Origin: Dichetophora obliterata | Lineage: Eukaryota > Arthropoda > Insecta > Diptera > Sciomyzidae | NCBI GenBank assembly: GCA_963920525.1 | Contig: OY986438.1 | Span: 121,992,920 to 122,056,919 of the forward strand | Reading direction: 5' to 3' | DNA: 64,000 nt | Shown: piece by piece, positions 35,524 to 47,492 of the stretch | How positions within the stretch are numbered: the stretch's first letter is position 1 | How the letters are laid out: each line of letters opens with the position of its first letter | Translations under genes and position numbers: made by a program | Notes under the pieces: generated by a model | What the model was told of the DNA's origin: nothing | Seen by the model: the letters and a program-made list of their open reading frames with translations, nothing else | Database searches by the model: none

Positions 35524-36224
35524 TCAATAGATTCAAGTTCAGATTAAAATTTAAATTCAACTAAACTGGGGTTGTGTAGAGTATAGTAGACTATACTGTG
35601 TTATTGCTGTTGCTGTCAAAAATGTTCCAATGTGTGTGGATTTTAATGTCATATTTGTTTCTTGCTTTTTGCCACCGAGTGCTGTTCAGTTGAATTATAT
35701 TGCTGCTTTAAAAAAAAATTTATTCTATTCTGTAGTTTTTACTGAAAAATTAAACGTTATTTGTTTTAAATCTTGATATAAAATAACCTTGAGATAAAAT
35801 TTTACCTTGAAATTAAATTCCAGTCAGAGTTTTGTATGAATTTCAAACTCTAATGGAATCCAATAATTTTTTACATTTAATAATACATCTACTCAATTTT
35901 ATATTAGCTATTTTATATTAATAGTTAATGAATTTTTGAAGATTTTATTTAATTTTTTATTTAAAACTATGTAAAGTGATAAAAATAAATATGATTTTGA
36001 AGAAACTAAACATCACAAACTCCGCAAAATTAATTTTTCAGGTATCAATACAAACTGTGTCATTCACAAATAAACGAATTTTCAAGGATTCAAATTTTTT
36101 TGGGCTTTATATATGTGTTTGGTCTTCAGGGTATGGAATATCGAAAAATTTTGCAATTATGGATTTTTAACTTTGCCATAATTTCATTAATTCCATAAAT
36201 TTATTTTATAATAACTCTTTGTGT
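35524..36224. other. AT-rich spacer
   Basis: No gene or paired repeat was recognised between the MITE cluster and the RTE-type LINE. Confidence 0.4.
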
Positions 36225-36590
36225 ATCATACAGTTCGCTATGCCCTTGCAGAGAAAGACGCCGCCTACAAAGCCACTCTGCAATCGGTTGTAACGCGCGC
36301 TGCTAAGGAGCAATACAAAGAGAAGAGGAGGGAAGAGAAACGTATTTTCATGCGGAAAAAAGAGAGGAAGAAAAGCGTGCGCATAAGAAAATTGAGATTT
36401 ATGGCGACACGAATGAGGACCGAACGTTTTTTTAAAAAAATAATACGCCTTTCCGATGGTTTTAAAACTGGGACCTCTTCCTGCAAGGATGAAAACGAGA
36501 ATCTAGTAACGGATATTTTAAGTACACTGACGTTATGAAGGACAATGGGATGTCTCAAAACTCATCCGTACTCCAAGCATGATCTAACTA
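36225..36590 (+). pseudogene. RTE-type LINE, pre-RT segment (5' part of split copy)
   Basis: A 105-codon frame includes RAAKEQYKEKRREEKRIFMR and FFKKIIRLSDGFKTGTSSCK followed by LVTD. This is the highly basic linker between endonuclease and RT in insect RTE-like elements, which typically read RAAKE.Y..KR.EEKR.FRRKK and KRL..GFKTGASSCRD..GNLVTD. Homology stops near 36590, where an opposite-strand LINE begins. It resumes at about 38081 with the RT proper. The endonuclease domain is absent. Confidence 0.7.
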
Positions 36591-38080
36591 AAGAGAAGAA
36601 AATGGATTTAGAATAAAGAGTCTGAGAACTCCTGTGTATAACGCATAAGGAACTATATTATTGCATTCGCCTTACAACTGATAGCATCGTATTGATTTGT
36701 AAAGGCTAGTTTATTGTCAAACAAAACTCCAAAATCTATTTTAAATTTTACTCTTAAAAGGCATTCGCTGTTTATAATATAATTTTCTGTAATTAATTAC
36801 TTCTTAATGGTAAAAGATATAACATTACATTTCGCCACATTAAAATATAATCTGTTAGTTTCACACCACTTCTGCAAGCCATCTAAGCCTTAATGAATAA
36901 GTAAACAGTCATTTAAGGAATTAACAGCCTTAAATCATAAACGTACATGAGGCAATTGGAAAACTGGATATAAGTCCCGATTATCAGACTCAATTTTATT
37001 TTTAAAAGCTACGAGTTTATGAAAAAAAATAATCGCACATTGATATCAGCGAACAGGATACGAGAAAAAATTCATATATTGTGCCAATAAAGTAGCTGAT
37101 ATGTATCGAAACTGGCCTGAGCTGTAACTTTAATGTACTAGAAACATACCCAAGAAGGACCTCGAAAGTCACCTGAAATGGTACCGTAGTAAGTCTGTAT
37201 TATGTCAATAAAGTATACAAAAACGATAGAAGGACACAATAATCTGACGAGCGTCCGATTCGGTCTTCGTTCATACACTGTGCCTGTCCAAGGTGTTCCA
37301 AAACTAGCACTTCTTTCGGTGCAGAGGTCGGGCAGTTACCGACGCGGGCACCGGACATATATCAGCTACTTTATCGACACAAAATATGAAATTGTTTCTT
37401 GGGTTCGGGGACCACAGAAAAATTATCTAAATGTTTGGAGAATTTATTCCCTATCTTAACCGCTTGTCTGTGACCAACCAGGTAATTTTCAAACCAAGAT
37501 AACAATGAAGAGTGAAATCCTTTATTGCTTAGTTTTTTTAGTAAAACAGTGTGCTGGACTTTATCGAACGCTTTGGCAAAATCTGTGAAAACTGCATCAA
37601 TTCGTTGGCCTCTCTCCATTTAACTGGCTAAGAAATGAATAAACAGCGTAAGATTAATTGAAGTAGATTTGCCGAAACAAAATCATGTTGGTCCTCTGAT
37701 ATACCATTTTTAATGCATGCATAAATCTTCTTTTGTACCAGAGATTCGAATATTTTTGGAATAAGGGGAACATTTTGATATTGGTCGATAGTTTTAAATA
37801 TTTTGCATCGATCGTGGTTTATAAATTGGAGTGATATCCGAAACTTTCCATGTATCTAAAAATTTCCCTTTCTGAAGGGATTGATTAAACAGAGAGATGT
37901 ATGGCTGAGTTAGTGCCAAAGCACAATATTTCAGGTAAATTGCTGGAATACTATCAGGGCCACATTTTTTCTTTTGATCTAAGCCAGATAATTCGCGATA
38001 CATCTCTTCTCCAAACAAGGTAATGGATCCTAGATCCGTAATAGGAGCATAGTTATACTCCGAGATAACATGATTATTCG
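36591..38080 (-). mobile_element. Minus-strand LINE fragment inserted in the RTE copy
   Basis: On the minus strand, from 38080 downward, I read the RT of a Jockey/CR1-like LINE. The pieces are KKCGPDSIPAIYLKYCA and FLDTWKVSDITPIYK (37794-38018), IPKIFESLVQKKIY and QHDFV (about 37650-37760), then AVFTDFAKAFDKVQHTVLL and ENYLVGHRQAVKIG (37371-37619). After a gap come LQKWCETNRLYFNVAKCNV and FGVLFDNKLAF (about 36650-36880). The order is correct, but the GVPQGS...YADD segment is deleted or scrambled, and stops and frameshifts are frequent. It is dead. No target duplication was identified. Confidence 0.75.
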
Positions 38081-39345
38081 ATGGTTAGATGGAAATTCTG
38101 ACAGCTATAGCTCTGCTTAGGAAGTACAAAGCTACGGGAGCTGATGATCACCAGAAAGGTGATCCCTCTATTTGTGTCAACTACCGTGGGATAGGCCTTC
38201 TTAATATCGCATATAAGGTCCTTTCGAGAGTTTTATGTGAAAGATAAAAGCCCATTGTAAGCCAACTGATATGAGCTTATCAATGTGGTTTCAGACCTGG
38301 AAAGTCCACCATCGACCAGATCTTAACACTACGACAAATCTTGGAGAAGACCCAAGAAAAACATGTCGACACCCACCATCTTTTTGTAGACTACACTGTC
38401 GCCTTTGACAGCCCAATAAGCACCTGTACTCCACCATGTCTGAGATTGCTATTCCTGCAAAACTAATACGACTTTGCAGGATGACACTGAGCCACCATTT
38501 GTTACCAAACGAGGTTTCAGACAAGGTTATTCCTTATCGTGCGATTTTTTCAACCTAATGATGGAGAAGATCATCCGAGCTGCTGATCTGAGACGTAGTG
38601 GCACAATATTCTTCAAGAGTGTTATACTGCTTGCGTATGCTGATGACATCGATATCATTGGCCATAATACGCGCGAAGTCAGTGCAGCATTTTCCAGAAT
38701 AGAAAGAGAGTGAAGTCGAATGGGTCTGGCAGTGAATGTAGATAAGACGAAATACTTGGTGTCAACAAACAAACAGTCGCAGCGTCTTGGAACCCACTTT
38801 ACAGCTGACAATACCTCCTTCGAGGTTGTGAAGGACTTCGTTTATCTGGGATCCAGCATAAACTCAACCAACGACATCAGGATTGAGATCAAACGAAGAA
38901 TAACTCTTGCCAACAGGTGTTACTTTGGGCTCAGTAGGCAATTAAGAAGCAATTCAGATGAAAAGACTTTAGGAGTCTTCGACAGAAATATTCTTCGTAA
39001 GATGTTCGAACCAATCTGCTTCAATGGCGAGTACCGAATAAGGTGGAATGATAAACTGTACGAGCTGTACGCTGACATCGACATAGTCAAGCGCATTAAA
39101 ATCGAGTGGCTTCGCTAGCTAGGTCATGTTCAGTGCATGAAAGACGATGCTCTAGTAAAAAAAATATTCGTTTCGGTACCCAGCGGCAATCAACGCAGAA
39201 GCAGACGACCGCATCTTCAACATCTTCAAGCTTGGAGTTTCCAACTGGTGCCATCAAGCGAGAGACAGAAATGGCTGGCACACATTCTTAGATGAGGCCA
39301 AGACCGACATACGGTTCTAGCGCCAACTAAGTAAGTAAGTAAATA
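38081..39345 (+). pseudogene. RTE-type LINE, RT and C-terminus (3' part of split copy)
   Basis: The plus-strand reading gives NKAAG-like YKATGADD, VNYRGIGLLNIAYKVLSRVL, YQCGFRPGKSTIDQILTLRQ, HLFVDYTVAFDS, RQGYSLSCDFFNLMMEKI, LAYADDIDIIGHN and GLAVNVDKTKYLVSTNK. After these come FVYLGSSIN and the C-terminal motif of RTE-like elements (RWNDKLYELY, LGHVQCMKDDALV, then a degraded GxRRSRRP). These are RT blocks with the YADD catalytic site. About 45 residues between GADD and KGDPSICVNYRG are deleted, and stops lie at about 38711 and 39116. The copy ends in a (TAAG)n tail at 39326-39343, the simple 3' tail usual for RTE elements. Confidence 0.8.
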
Positions 39346-39690
39346 TCATGCAAATAAATATTTCAAGTTTCAGGTTGATTGATTTGCAGTTGTTTTTTAT
39401 TTTAATCCGTATAAATTAATATTATTTACAATATAATTTTCTCTATCCTAAATTTATATGCATTCACACATAAGACACATTTAAATGACACTACTGAACT
39501 ATACAGCAGGTAACAGAAAAGTACTTAAGGACAGGTCCAAAAACACGGTGATGTGCTTAATTTTTTTCAAGTAAATGAATACCTTGAGTTTGTTGGCAGT
39601 TATTAGTTGACTCTTAAAGTTTAGAAAAATATGTTTTATGGTGCATAAAAGAGTGATGTGAAGTGGCAAAATGCCGTCAAACTTAACGTT
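39346..39690. other. AT-rich spacer between LINE copies
   Basis: No recognisable coding or paired repeat. The next LINE's homology starts close to 39690. Confidence 0.4.
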
Positions 39691-41103
39691 GAAAAAAAGG
39701 TAACAAGTTCTAAATTGCATATATTTAATCACTGCCTAACAAGTTCTAAATTTCCATCAATTTGGAAGATTGCGACGAAAATACCTATTGCCAATAAACC
39801 TATGGCAGCTGTACCTAGCGATTTCCGCCCAATAAGTCTTCTCTCATCACTCTCAAAAGTACTTGAATCTCTTATGGCTGAGCAGATTTCTTACCATCTT
39901 AATGCAAAAAACCTTTTGTCTCCCCTTCAGTTAGGATTTCACCGGACCCAGTTGTACCACTGCTGTTGTGAAAATTTTAGATGACATGAGAACATATCAT
40001 ATAAGGGTCATATCACTTTAGTCAGTCTCTTAGATTTCTCGAAAGCCTTCGACAGTTTAAGCCACCCTTTGCTTTATAAAAAGTTAAATACATACTTCAG
40101 CTTCTCACATACTGCTGTTCCACTCCTGAAAAGCTATTTAGACGGAAGGACTCAAAGGTTTAAGGTAGGAAGCAGATGCTCGGGATTCCGATTTATTTGT
40201 AGTGGGGTACCTCAGGGCTCTATCCTTGGGCCGCTTATGATCACAATGTTTCTTAATGACATTTTTTCAGTATGTTATAATGTTACAATGCATGCATATG
40301 CAGATGATCTTAAACTCTATCTCTCTTGACCAACATGTCTTATCGAGGACCTATGTGCCAGGGTAAATGAAGACTTGACTTAAATCAGCAGATGGGCAAC
40401 AGAAAATAAACTGAGGTTGAATCCTAATAAATCGTATGTTCTACCAGTTGTAAAATCAAGAAACCCGTTTAATGATCTGTCTCCTATCTTTCTTAGTGGA
40501 ACAAAACTTGGATTTGTTCACAAAGTCATTAATTTAGAATTTGTTATGAACTCTTCACTCACGTGTGAAGACCATATTAATAGCGTTGTTAGCAAAGTTT
40601 ATTATTCCTTAAGAAATTTGAGAAAAACTGCTTCTTTTGTTTCTACTGAAACAAGGCGAAAATTTGTGATACAATTAGTCGTGCCAATAATAACTTATTC
40701 CGAAGTAGTATAAAGCAAGCTAGACTTAAGGTCATCATATAAACTATTAGTGGCATATAGCAATGCAGCTCGATATGTTTACGGTATTAGTAGGTTTGAT
40801 CATATATCAGCATACATTATTCGCATACTTGGTTGCAATATCATAAATTTTCTTAGGACAAGAAACTGCATTTTTCTGCACAGAGTTATCACTTCGAAAA
40901 GTCCTATTTACTTATTTGAAAAACTTCAATTCTGCAGATCCCTCAGAAATGTTTTCTTCCTAGTTCCCCAGTTTAGATACAATGAATCTAGTCGGCTGTT
41001 TTTCATTAACGCAATAAGACTTTGGAATTCCCTACCAAATAACTTAAAACGCGTTGACAACAAAACAAACTTTAAGCAATTAGTTCTTGCATACTTTTCT
41101 TAA
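39690..41103 (+). pseudogene. LINE reverse transcriptase, broken
   Basis: Frames read in order as FPSIWKIATKIPIANKP, SDFRPISLLSSLSKVLESLM and LLSPLQLGFHRT (39730-39950). After a frame break come SLLDFSKAFDSLSHPLLYKK (about 40024-40085), CSGVPQGSILGPLMITMFLN and HAYADDLKLYLS (40069-40329), and LNPNKSYVLPVV to the C-terminus ending LVLAYFS (40417-41103). All standard RT blocks from the RPISLL motif to YADD are present. TGA at about 40327 and TAA near 40710 interrupt them. The endonuclease domain upstream is missing. Confidence 0.8.
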
Positions 41104-41380
41104 CTCTTTCTTATCTTTATTTTTTTTTTAATTCCCTAATTCAAACCATTTTATTTATTTTTCTTGTTTAACGGATACCTTCCGTTTAAATGAAAATAAT
41201 TTTTAACTTTAGTCACATAATCATATGCATAAAATTTGTTAACTATTTTTTTCTTCTTGAGCTGTTGTTATGCCAAATGTTTTTTGTAATTTTTATTTAG
41301 AATTTCTAAATCGTTGCATTTAAAAGAGCTTTTTCTTGTATGCTAACATTATTTTTTAATAAAATTTAAAAAATTTAAAG
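39690..41380 (+). mobile_element. 5'-truncated LINE (Jockey/CR1-like), decayed
   Basis: Only the RT and C-terminal region of a non-LTR retrotransposon is present. The family is the same as the more complete copy at 58.15-61.3 kb: both share GVPQGSILGPL, HAYADD, NLRK/RM-type and RLWNSLP/RIWNALP blocks in the same order. The 3' UTR runs AT-rich to about 41380. It is dead, with three frame breaks. Confidence 0.8.
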
Positions 41381-41629
41381 TGCTCTATAAAACAACCGGC
41401 CAATATTATTTACAGATCAAATGCCACCTTAAACAAAATATTCAATGAGCTCTCTTTCTCAGTGACCATAACTGTTAAATTCAACCATTTTGCTGTTCTT
41501 GCCTATTTTTGGTTTCTTATTGAATTTTCATCGGCTGCAGATTTGGTATGAGCTGTCAGCTTCCTTTTGACAGTTTCGGTCACAGGCTCTCCGCCCTAAC
41601 ACTTTCTTGTCTTATTTTACTATGGCACT

Positions 41630-42095
41630 CATATATTGACGACAGGCCACATAACTGACTTTGAGGATGTAAAAATTTTAGACGTCGAAAACAAAACAAA
41701 TAAAAGAATGACATTGAAAAGTTTAAGAATTCAACGAAAAGGGGAAATAGCAGTAAATTATAAAGAAGACACTGACAACATAAATAACAATTATTCAATA
41801 GCAATTGACGTATAGGTTATGAAAGTTAGTTTTAAATAATTGTTTAAGTAAATATTTTGTTTGCCATTAAGTTTATGTAATGTAACGTTTAGTTTGTGTT
41901 ATTTTAAATTTTAAAGTCAAGTTTAATGTAATTTAGGTGTTTATTAATTATTTTTGGTAAAAATGGTTAAAATACTGTGTTTTTTGGGAAAAATATGAAA
42001 AACTCCCCTGAAGATGTCGCCAAACAAGTGACGAAAGTAGTGAAAAAAATTTATATATTTATATTTAAAAATTGAAATTAAAAAGTACTGGTCAA
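41630..42095 (+). mobile_element. 3' end of a second Penelope-like element
   Basis: From 41657 the frame reads DFEDVKILDVENKTNKRMTL, then YKEDTDNINNNYSIA and a stop at 41813-41815. This is the C-terminal signature of PLE GIY-YIG proteins (ILDVEN..KR...LE...I..KTDTDNI...Y). The following 3' sequence contains CCTGAAGATGTCGCC...GTGACGAAAG at 42007-42037, resembling a hammerhead-like core. The same region of the PLE at 1769 is similar in layout but not in sequence, so this is a different family. Strongly 5'-truncated. Confidence 0.75.
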
Positions 42096-42545
42096 AAACA
42101 TCTACAATACTTTTTAAAGATTTAATATTATCTGAATTTAGGTTATTGTTGAGGATCCAATAAATGTTATCTACTTTAAAATAAATAAAAGAACCAAGTC
42201 AATCTACAGAGTAGTTCTTGAGATATCGTGGAGACCAGTTTGAAAACATGATTTTTTAGAAAACGCGTTCTTAGATTTGGTTTTCTTTTTTTTAGTGCAT
42301 TTATGACAACTTGGGTTCCTTTCGTATGCGATAACTTTTTTATGCAATCGTTATCGGCCAAATCACTTTGGGAACGTATTCTACACATCGTAAGCTATCG
42401 AAAAAGTAAAAAATAATTGAGTTTTGAGGTTGACTTTAATGAGTACCTGCCGTTAATGCTCGCATCAGCTATTTAATCAAAAAATTACGTATGATCAGCC
42501 ATACAATTAAATAGCTTTGAGAGTGTAGCAGAGATTACTGTGTGC
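42096..42545. other. Spacer without recognised features
   Basis: AT-rich, no gene. A 70-codon minus-strand frame at 42176-42388 is unrecognised. Confidence 0.35.
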
Positions 42546-43702
42546 TTAGACCGCCTGAACGAACGAAAGAAACCTCGTTCGTTCGCTCGGTATAAACACT
42601 TTGCCCGAACGAACAGTGTTCGCTATAAATTTATCGCGAACGATGTTTGCCCGGTGTAAACAGTAAATTAGGGCGAACGAACGAAGATTCCTTCGTTCGC
42701 TCTGATCGAACAAGCTTCGATCTTTTTGGGCGAATCCGGTGTTGCGCTGTGTTTAAAAACAGAAAAGTAGCAAATAGGAGTAGCTTAAGAGAATAATGTG
42801 TGAAAAGTACTAAAGTATGTAGTAATTTATGTTTTATGTGTTTTAAAGTGTTCTGTTAATTTTCGCTGCAATATAATTGTGTTGTGTAAAGGGCCAAATT
42901 AAGTTTTTTAAGCGGAAAAACCCCTATATTTAAAGTTTCATTTTAAAGCGACAGTTTATTTGAGGTAATTTTTTTTAATAATAACTATATAACTTTTAAT
43001 GAAAATTTTGAGTTTATGGATAGCAAATATTATTTAGTATAGCAGGAGTCCACAATAGAGCTTCTTCAAATAAAATAAAAAAAATATTTTAGGTTCTGCT
43101 GAAATTTTTTGAATTTTTAATCGAAGATTTTAGAAAAATGTGGATATTAACCAAAATGGTAGTTGAAAAGTAGATTTGTGACTAAAAGCAATTCTTTAAA
43201 TTTATAACATAAAAAGCATTTCTCTAAAATAAAAATCGAACGACTAAAAGTACCAATTGTATTTGCTTAATAAGTGCATACAATTTGGTAGCAATTTTTA
43301 TTAATTTGTCTTAAAATTTACGAAATTTATTGACACACGAAAAATGTGCAAACATCCCTTTTTTTTGTTCGTTGAAATACTTAAATGGGCCCTAAAGTTA
43401 AACACACGTCTTTTCTATAATAACTAATAGATTAATATATTGTTATGGAGTGGCAAACCATTTGTTGTTGAGAAATGGAGCATAAGTTTTAGTACTAATA
43501 TAAAAATAAGGAGTTATCAACCCTGCATTTATTGATGTTCGGCCAAATGCACAAATTGCTGTTTACACCGCCTGAACGTACAAGATGGCGGCCAATGTTT
43601 GTTCGCGAATTATGTTAGTGCGGTCTAAACAGTACTACGAAATAAGAATTTATTGCAATAAATTGTTCGCGATAAATTTTTCGTTCGTTCAGGCGGTCTA
43701 AA
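42546..43702. mobile_element. 1.16-kb TIR element upstream of Rpd3, TIR TTAGACCGCCTGAACGAACG
   Basis: The left terminus TTAGACCGCCTGAACGAACG and the right terminus CGTTCGTTCAGGCGGTCTAA are inverted. Internal sub-ends (GGTATAAACACTTTGCCCGA, CGGTGTAAACAGTAAATTAG, GTTTACACCGCCTGAACGTA, GTGCGGTCTAAACAG) repeat the GGTnTAAAC theme, so the element is made of nested or tandem ends. Noncoding. Its right end lies about 387 bp before the Rpd3 start codon, so it may border or overlap the promoter. Confidence 0.8.
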
Positions 43703-44089
43703 CCTACAGTTAGAAGCACTCAATCACTCATTTTGAATGATGTATAAGCTCTGCCCTTGGGATACACAGCCCTCATAACAAAATTACGGCGAAATTATTT
43801 CAAGTGTCTTTGCTACTTGGTTGTCTTGGACATAAACTACTTTGCACTTTGCACAATCACAAAACACAACCAGCTTCACAGTTTATTTAATTTTCACAGT
43901 TCTTTTTGTACTCGTACGCATTTGCTGTCACTTTTTTTAGGAAGTTAGATTAAGACGCGGTTATTTATTGTAAATTCTTTTGTGCGTGTCTGTCGGTTGG
44001 TTGGAAACTTTTGTTAATAAGTCTAAATTTAATTGACAACAAAAAAGTGCGGATTAAAGGATTAATAAATAAACTGCGCTAAAACAATA
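43703..44089 (+). promoter_or_regulatory. Presumed Rpd3 promoter and 5' UTR
   Basis: This is the non-repetitive interval between the TIR element and the Rpd3 ATG. No TATA box or initiator can be singled out with confidence. The start codon context is AACAATAATGC (A at -3), acceptable for flies. The assignment rests on position only. Confidence 0.4.
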
Positions 44090-46177
44090 ATGCAGTCGCA
44101 CAGTAAAAAACGCGTCTGCTACTACTACGACAGTGAGTTGGAGGAAATCAATTTAAATAAATATAAAAATGAAACAATTCCGTGCTTGAATTAGTTAAAT
44201 ATTTAGTAGAATGTGGCGGCATAAAATAATATATTTTCTATTTAATTGCCAATTTGCTGAAAAGCTTGTAAAAGTTTGCTTTTGTAAATCGGCAATTTTG
44301 TGCTGAGTGTCCACCATTGCTTTGCGACAGCACACTTCAACGACCGTAGTTCTTTGCTGTCTTGTCTATCAAAACGCAGTCGCCGCCTTTGGTGATTATG
44401 TCTTGGGCACTTCATTCGCTATGGTTGTCGATGGTTTTTGTAGTGTTCTGTTTGTGCAGTTGCCTGCCAGACACTGGCATTAAAAATTTTATTTTAAGAA
44501 ATGTGTGAATTTTTAATGGAATTCATTTATTAATAATTTTTTCACATGTTTACAGGCGACATTGGCAACTACTACTATGGCCAGGGACACCCCATGAAAC
44601 CGCACCGCATACGCATGACACACAATCTACTCCTAAACTATGGACTCTATCGCAAAATGGAAATCTATGTGAGTTAAACGTAAGCAATCAAGAGTTTCTT
44701 ATTAATGGAACCCTTTCTTTCCGCGTAGCGTCCACACAAAGCCACTGCCGATGAGATGACCAAGTTCCACTCTGACGAATACGTGCGCTTCCTGCGTTCC
44801 ATACGTCCGGACAACATGACTGAGTACAACAAACAAATGCAGCGCTTCAACGTTGGCGAAGATTGTCCCGTCTTCGATGGTCTCTACGAGTTTTGTCAAC
44901 TCTCAGCCGGTGGTTCTGTTGCTGCTGCTGTCAAGCTTAACAAACAGGCCTCCGAGATTTGCATTAATTGGGGTGGTGGTCTGCATCATGCTAAAAAGTC
45001 TGAAGCTTCCGGCTTTTGCTATGTTAACGACATTGTTTTGGGCATACTCGAGCTGCTGAAGTACCATCAACGCGTGCTTTACATTGACATTGATGTGCAT
45101 CATGGAGATGGTGTTGAGGAAGCCTTCTATACCACGGATCGCGTCATGACTGTTAGCTTCCACAAGTATGGTGAATATTTCCCGGGGACAGGGGACCTGC
45201 GTGACATCGGCGCTGGCAAGGGTAAATATTATGCTGTAAATATACCGTTACGTGATGGTATGGATGACGAGGCATACGAGTCAATATTCGTGCCCATCAT
45301 ATCCAAAGTTATGGAGACGTTCCAGCCTGCGGCAGTGGTGCTTCAATGTGGCGCCGACTCGTTGACTGGAGATCGTTTGGGCTGCTTTAATCTGACGGTC
45401 AAGGGTCACGGCAAGTGTGTGGAATTTGTAAAGAAGTACAATTTACCATTCCTGATGGTTGGTGGCGGTGGCTATACAATACGCAATGTTTCGCGTTGCT
45501 GGACCTACGAGACTTCGGTGGCATTAAATGTTGAAATTGCTAACGAGTTGCCCTACAACGATTATTTCGAGTACTTTGGACCTGACTTTAAGCTACACAT
45601 CAGTCCGAGTAATATGACGAATCAGAACACTTCCGAGTATTTAGAAAAGATTAAAAATAGGTTAGTTGAAGACAACGAATGCGAACTTGCGACATAAAAT
45701 ATCAATGTTTAAACTTTCATGCTCATTTTTAGACTATTTGAAAATCTGCGCATGCTGCCACACGCACCTGGTGTGCAAATCCAAGCTATTCCCGAGGATG
45801 CCATCAACGACGAATCGGACGATGATGAGAAGATAGATAAAGATGAACGCTTGCCGCAAAGCGACAAGGACAAACGCATAGTTCCTGACAATGAGTTCTC
45901 CGATTCTGAAGATGAAGGCGAGGGTGGCCGGCGCGATAATCGTTCATTTAAGGGTCAACGCAAGCGACCGCGACTGGAAAAAGAAGCCAAGGTAACAACG
46001 GAAAATATGGATGTGAAAGAGGAAAAGGATAATAAAAGTGAGTATTTCTTCACTTCGTCTAATTCCCAAATCTTTGTCTGCATCAAAAATATTCTTCATG
46101 TCTTTTCTTCAGTGGATACAAATGAGAGCGAGGAGCCGGTTAAAACTGATGACACCAAAAAAGACACAACCATATGA
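44090..46177 (+). CDS. Rpd3: Histone deacetylase Rpd3 / HDAC1 (five coding exons)
   Basis: This is a class I zinc-dependent histone deacetylase, the nuclear catalytic subunit of Sin3, NuRD and CoREST-type corepressor complexes. Coding exons are 44090-44132, 44556-44668, 44729-45660, 45733-46037 and 46113-46177. All introns are GT-AG (423, 60, 72 and 75 bp), and the joins keep frame for 485 residues. The protein starts [15 protein letters not shown] as in Drosophila Rpd3. Visible features are the active-site HH pair in [20 protein letters not shown] (H138, H139), zinc ligands D174 and H176 in DIDVHHGDG and D262 in [11 protein letters not shown], and the catalytic Tyr in [13 protein letters not shown] (about 301). 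All are intact. The acidic tail keeps [11 protein letters not shown], the CK2-type phospho-motif of HDAC1, then a basic GQRKRPR stretch. The tail is shorter than in Drosophila (about 521 residues, from memory). The start was chosen by homology. The exon 3 frame running past 45660 is intron read-through ending at 45697. Confidence 0.97.
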
Positions 46178-47484
46178 CGTGGCAGTGGTCGCTGGTTGTT
46201 TAAGAGCCAAAACAATGAGCATCGCAAACTTTTTAAAAATATCTAGGTTTAGTTGTAGTTTTCTGTTTTTACATTTGACTCTCACTCCCAGCTGCATTTA
46301 CTGTCTGTATGCTGCAAATGCAGCAAAAAGTTCGTCTCAAACAATCATTTATTTAACTGTTAAACTTAAAAAAAACATCTTCATTGGCTGTATTTTAAAA
46401 AAATATGCGATTTTATTTATTAGATTCTTTGTCACAATTAAATGTGTGTAAAAATGTTGCTGCATATTGTGTAAATCTTAAAAAAAATATTTCGGACTCT
46501 TTTAGGATTAAAAACTTTAAACTTTAAAGGAACTTACTTTTATTTGTCGATCAAATTAGCTGAGTGGCAAGATTGTTTTTTTCAAAGTCAACTATTGTTG
46601 AAAATGTAATATTGTTTTCTTTAGCATTTAAAGAAAATATTGTTTTGTAAAATGCTGAAGTAATTTGTACTTCAACCGAAGCTTGGATGTACTAAATAAC
46701 ACAGTGCTACAGTGAAAATGTAGCTTTGAGGTGACTATATACTAATAAGTTGTTGATCTAGGGCCTTACTCTGTAATGCGGTCCGAAAAGCAAATGAGAT
46801 TCGAATACAAAATCATATCATGTAAATACATGATATAAGAATACTAAATGGCAGTAACTTCGGCCTCTTCTTCAAAATGCGTGTGACCCGGGCTTAGGGG
46901 TGAAAAAATTTTGAGGACTGAAAAATTTTGAGGAAAACTAGAAGTTAGGCAAATTATTTTCGTAGCTAATTTATAAAGAAACTCAATGCAAATCAATAAA
47001 ATATTTTGATGAGTAAATTCAGTAAATTTTTGGAAGGCCAAATGTTGAGCGATAAATGTTTAAGGAAAACTAACCAGTAAAAACTTCGCTTACAGACAAT
47101 GAATAAAATATTGCAGAAAACTCTTGCAATCGATTACTATTTGGGTTACAAAAAGTATTACTTTAACATGGGCATGTTATTGGCGGTAATTTAAAAAAAA
47201 TCAATGATTAACGTAATGCAATTAATTAATTTTAGGTTAACTAATACGCAAACATTAAATGTTATCTACTTTTTTTATATTTACTTTAGAATAAGGGCAA
47301 TGAAACGTATATCATTCGAAAGGTACTGCACCGTAGCAGTGCCGAATCATGCTCGATTTTTAATTGATGATATCTGACCCGAAATATTAACGTTGAAAGT
47401 TTATATTAATTTTAGTAAGGGATCTCAGGGCTAGGAGGAAGTAGAATGGTGAATGAGGTATCGGATGAAAGGTCTGGCTGAAGA
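46178..47484. other. Rpd3 3' UTR and downstream spacer
   Basis: The 3' UTR starts at 46178. Candidate ATTAAA polyadenylation hexamers occur at 46437-46442 and 46507-46512, and no canonical AATAAA was noticed close by. Beyond about 46550 the sequence is AT-rich with no gene. The 137-codon frame overlapping the end of Rpd3 (46038-46451) is an out-of-frame shadow. Confidence 0.4.
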
Positions 47485-47492
47485 GGCATGCA

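Noticed and set aside
36265..36558. 97-codon minus-strand frame
   Set aside because: Antisense shadow of the basic linker of the RTE-type LINE.
38291..38811. Two minus-strand frames (77 and 94 codons)
   Set aside because: Antisense to recognisable RTE reverse transcriptase on the plus strand.
44702..45163. Minus-strand frames antisense to Rpd3 exon 3
   Set aside because: Shadows of a strongly conserved coding exon on the other strand.
46038..46451. 137-codon plus-strand frame over the end of Rpd3
   Set aside because: Starts in intron 4 in another frame and runs into the AT-rich 3' UTR. The Rpd3 exon 5 frame explains the region.
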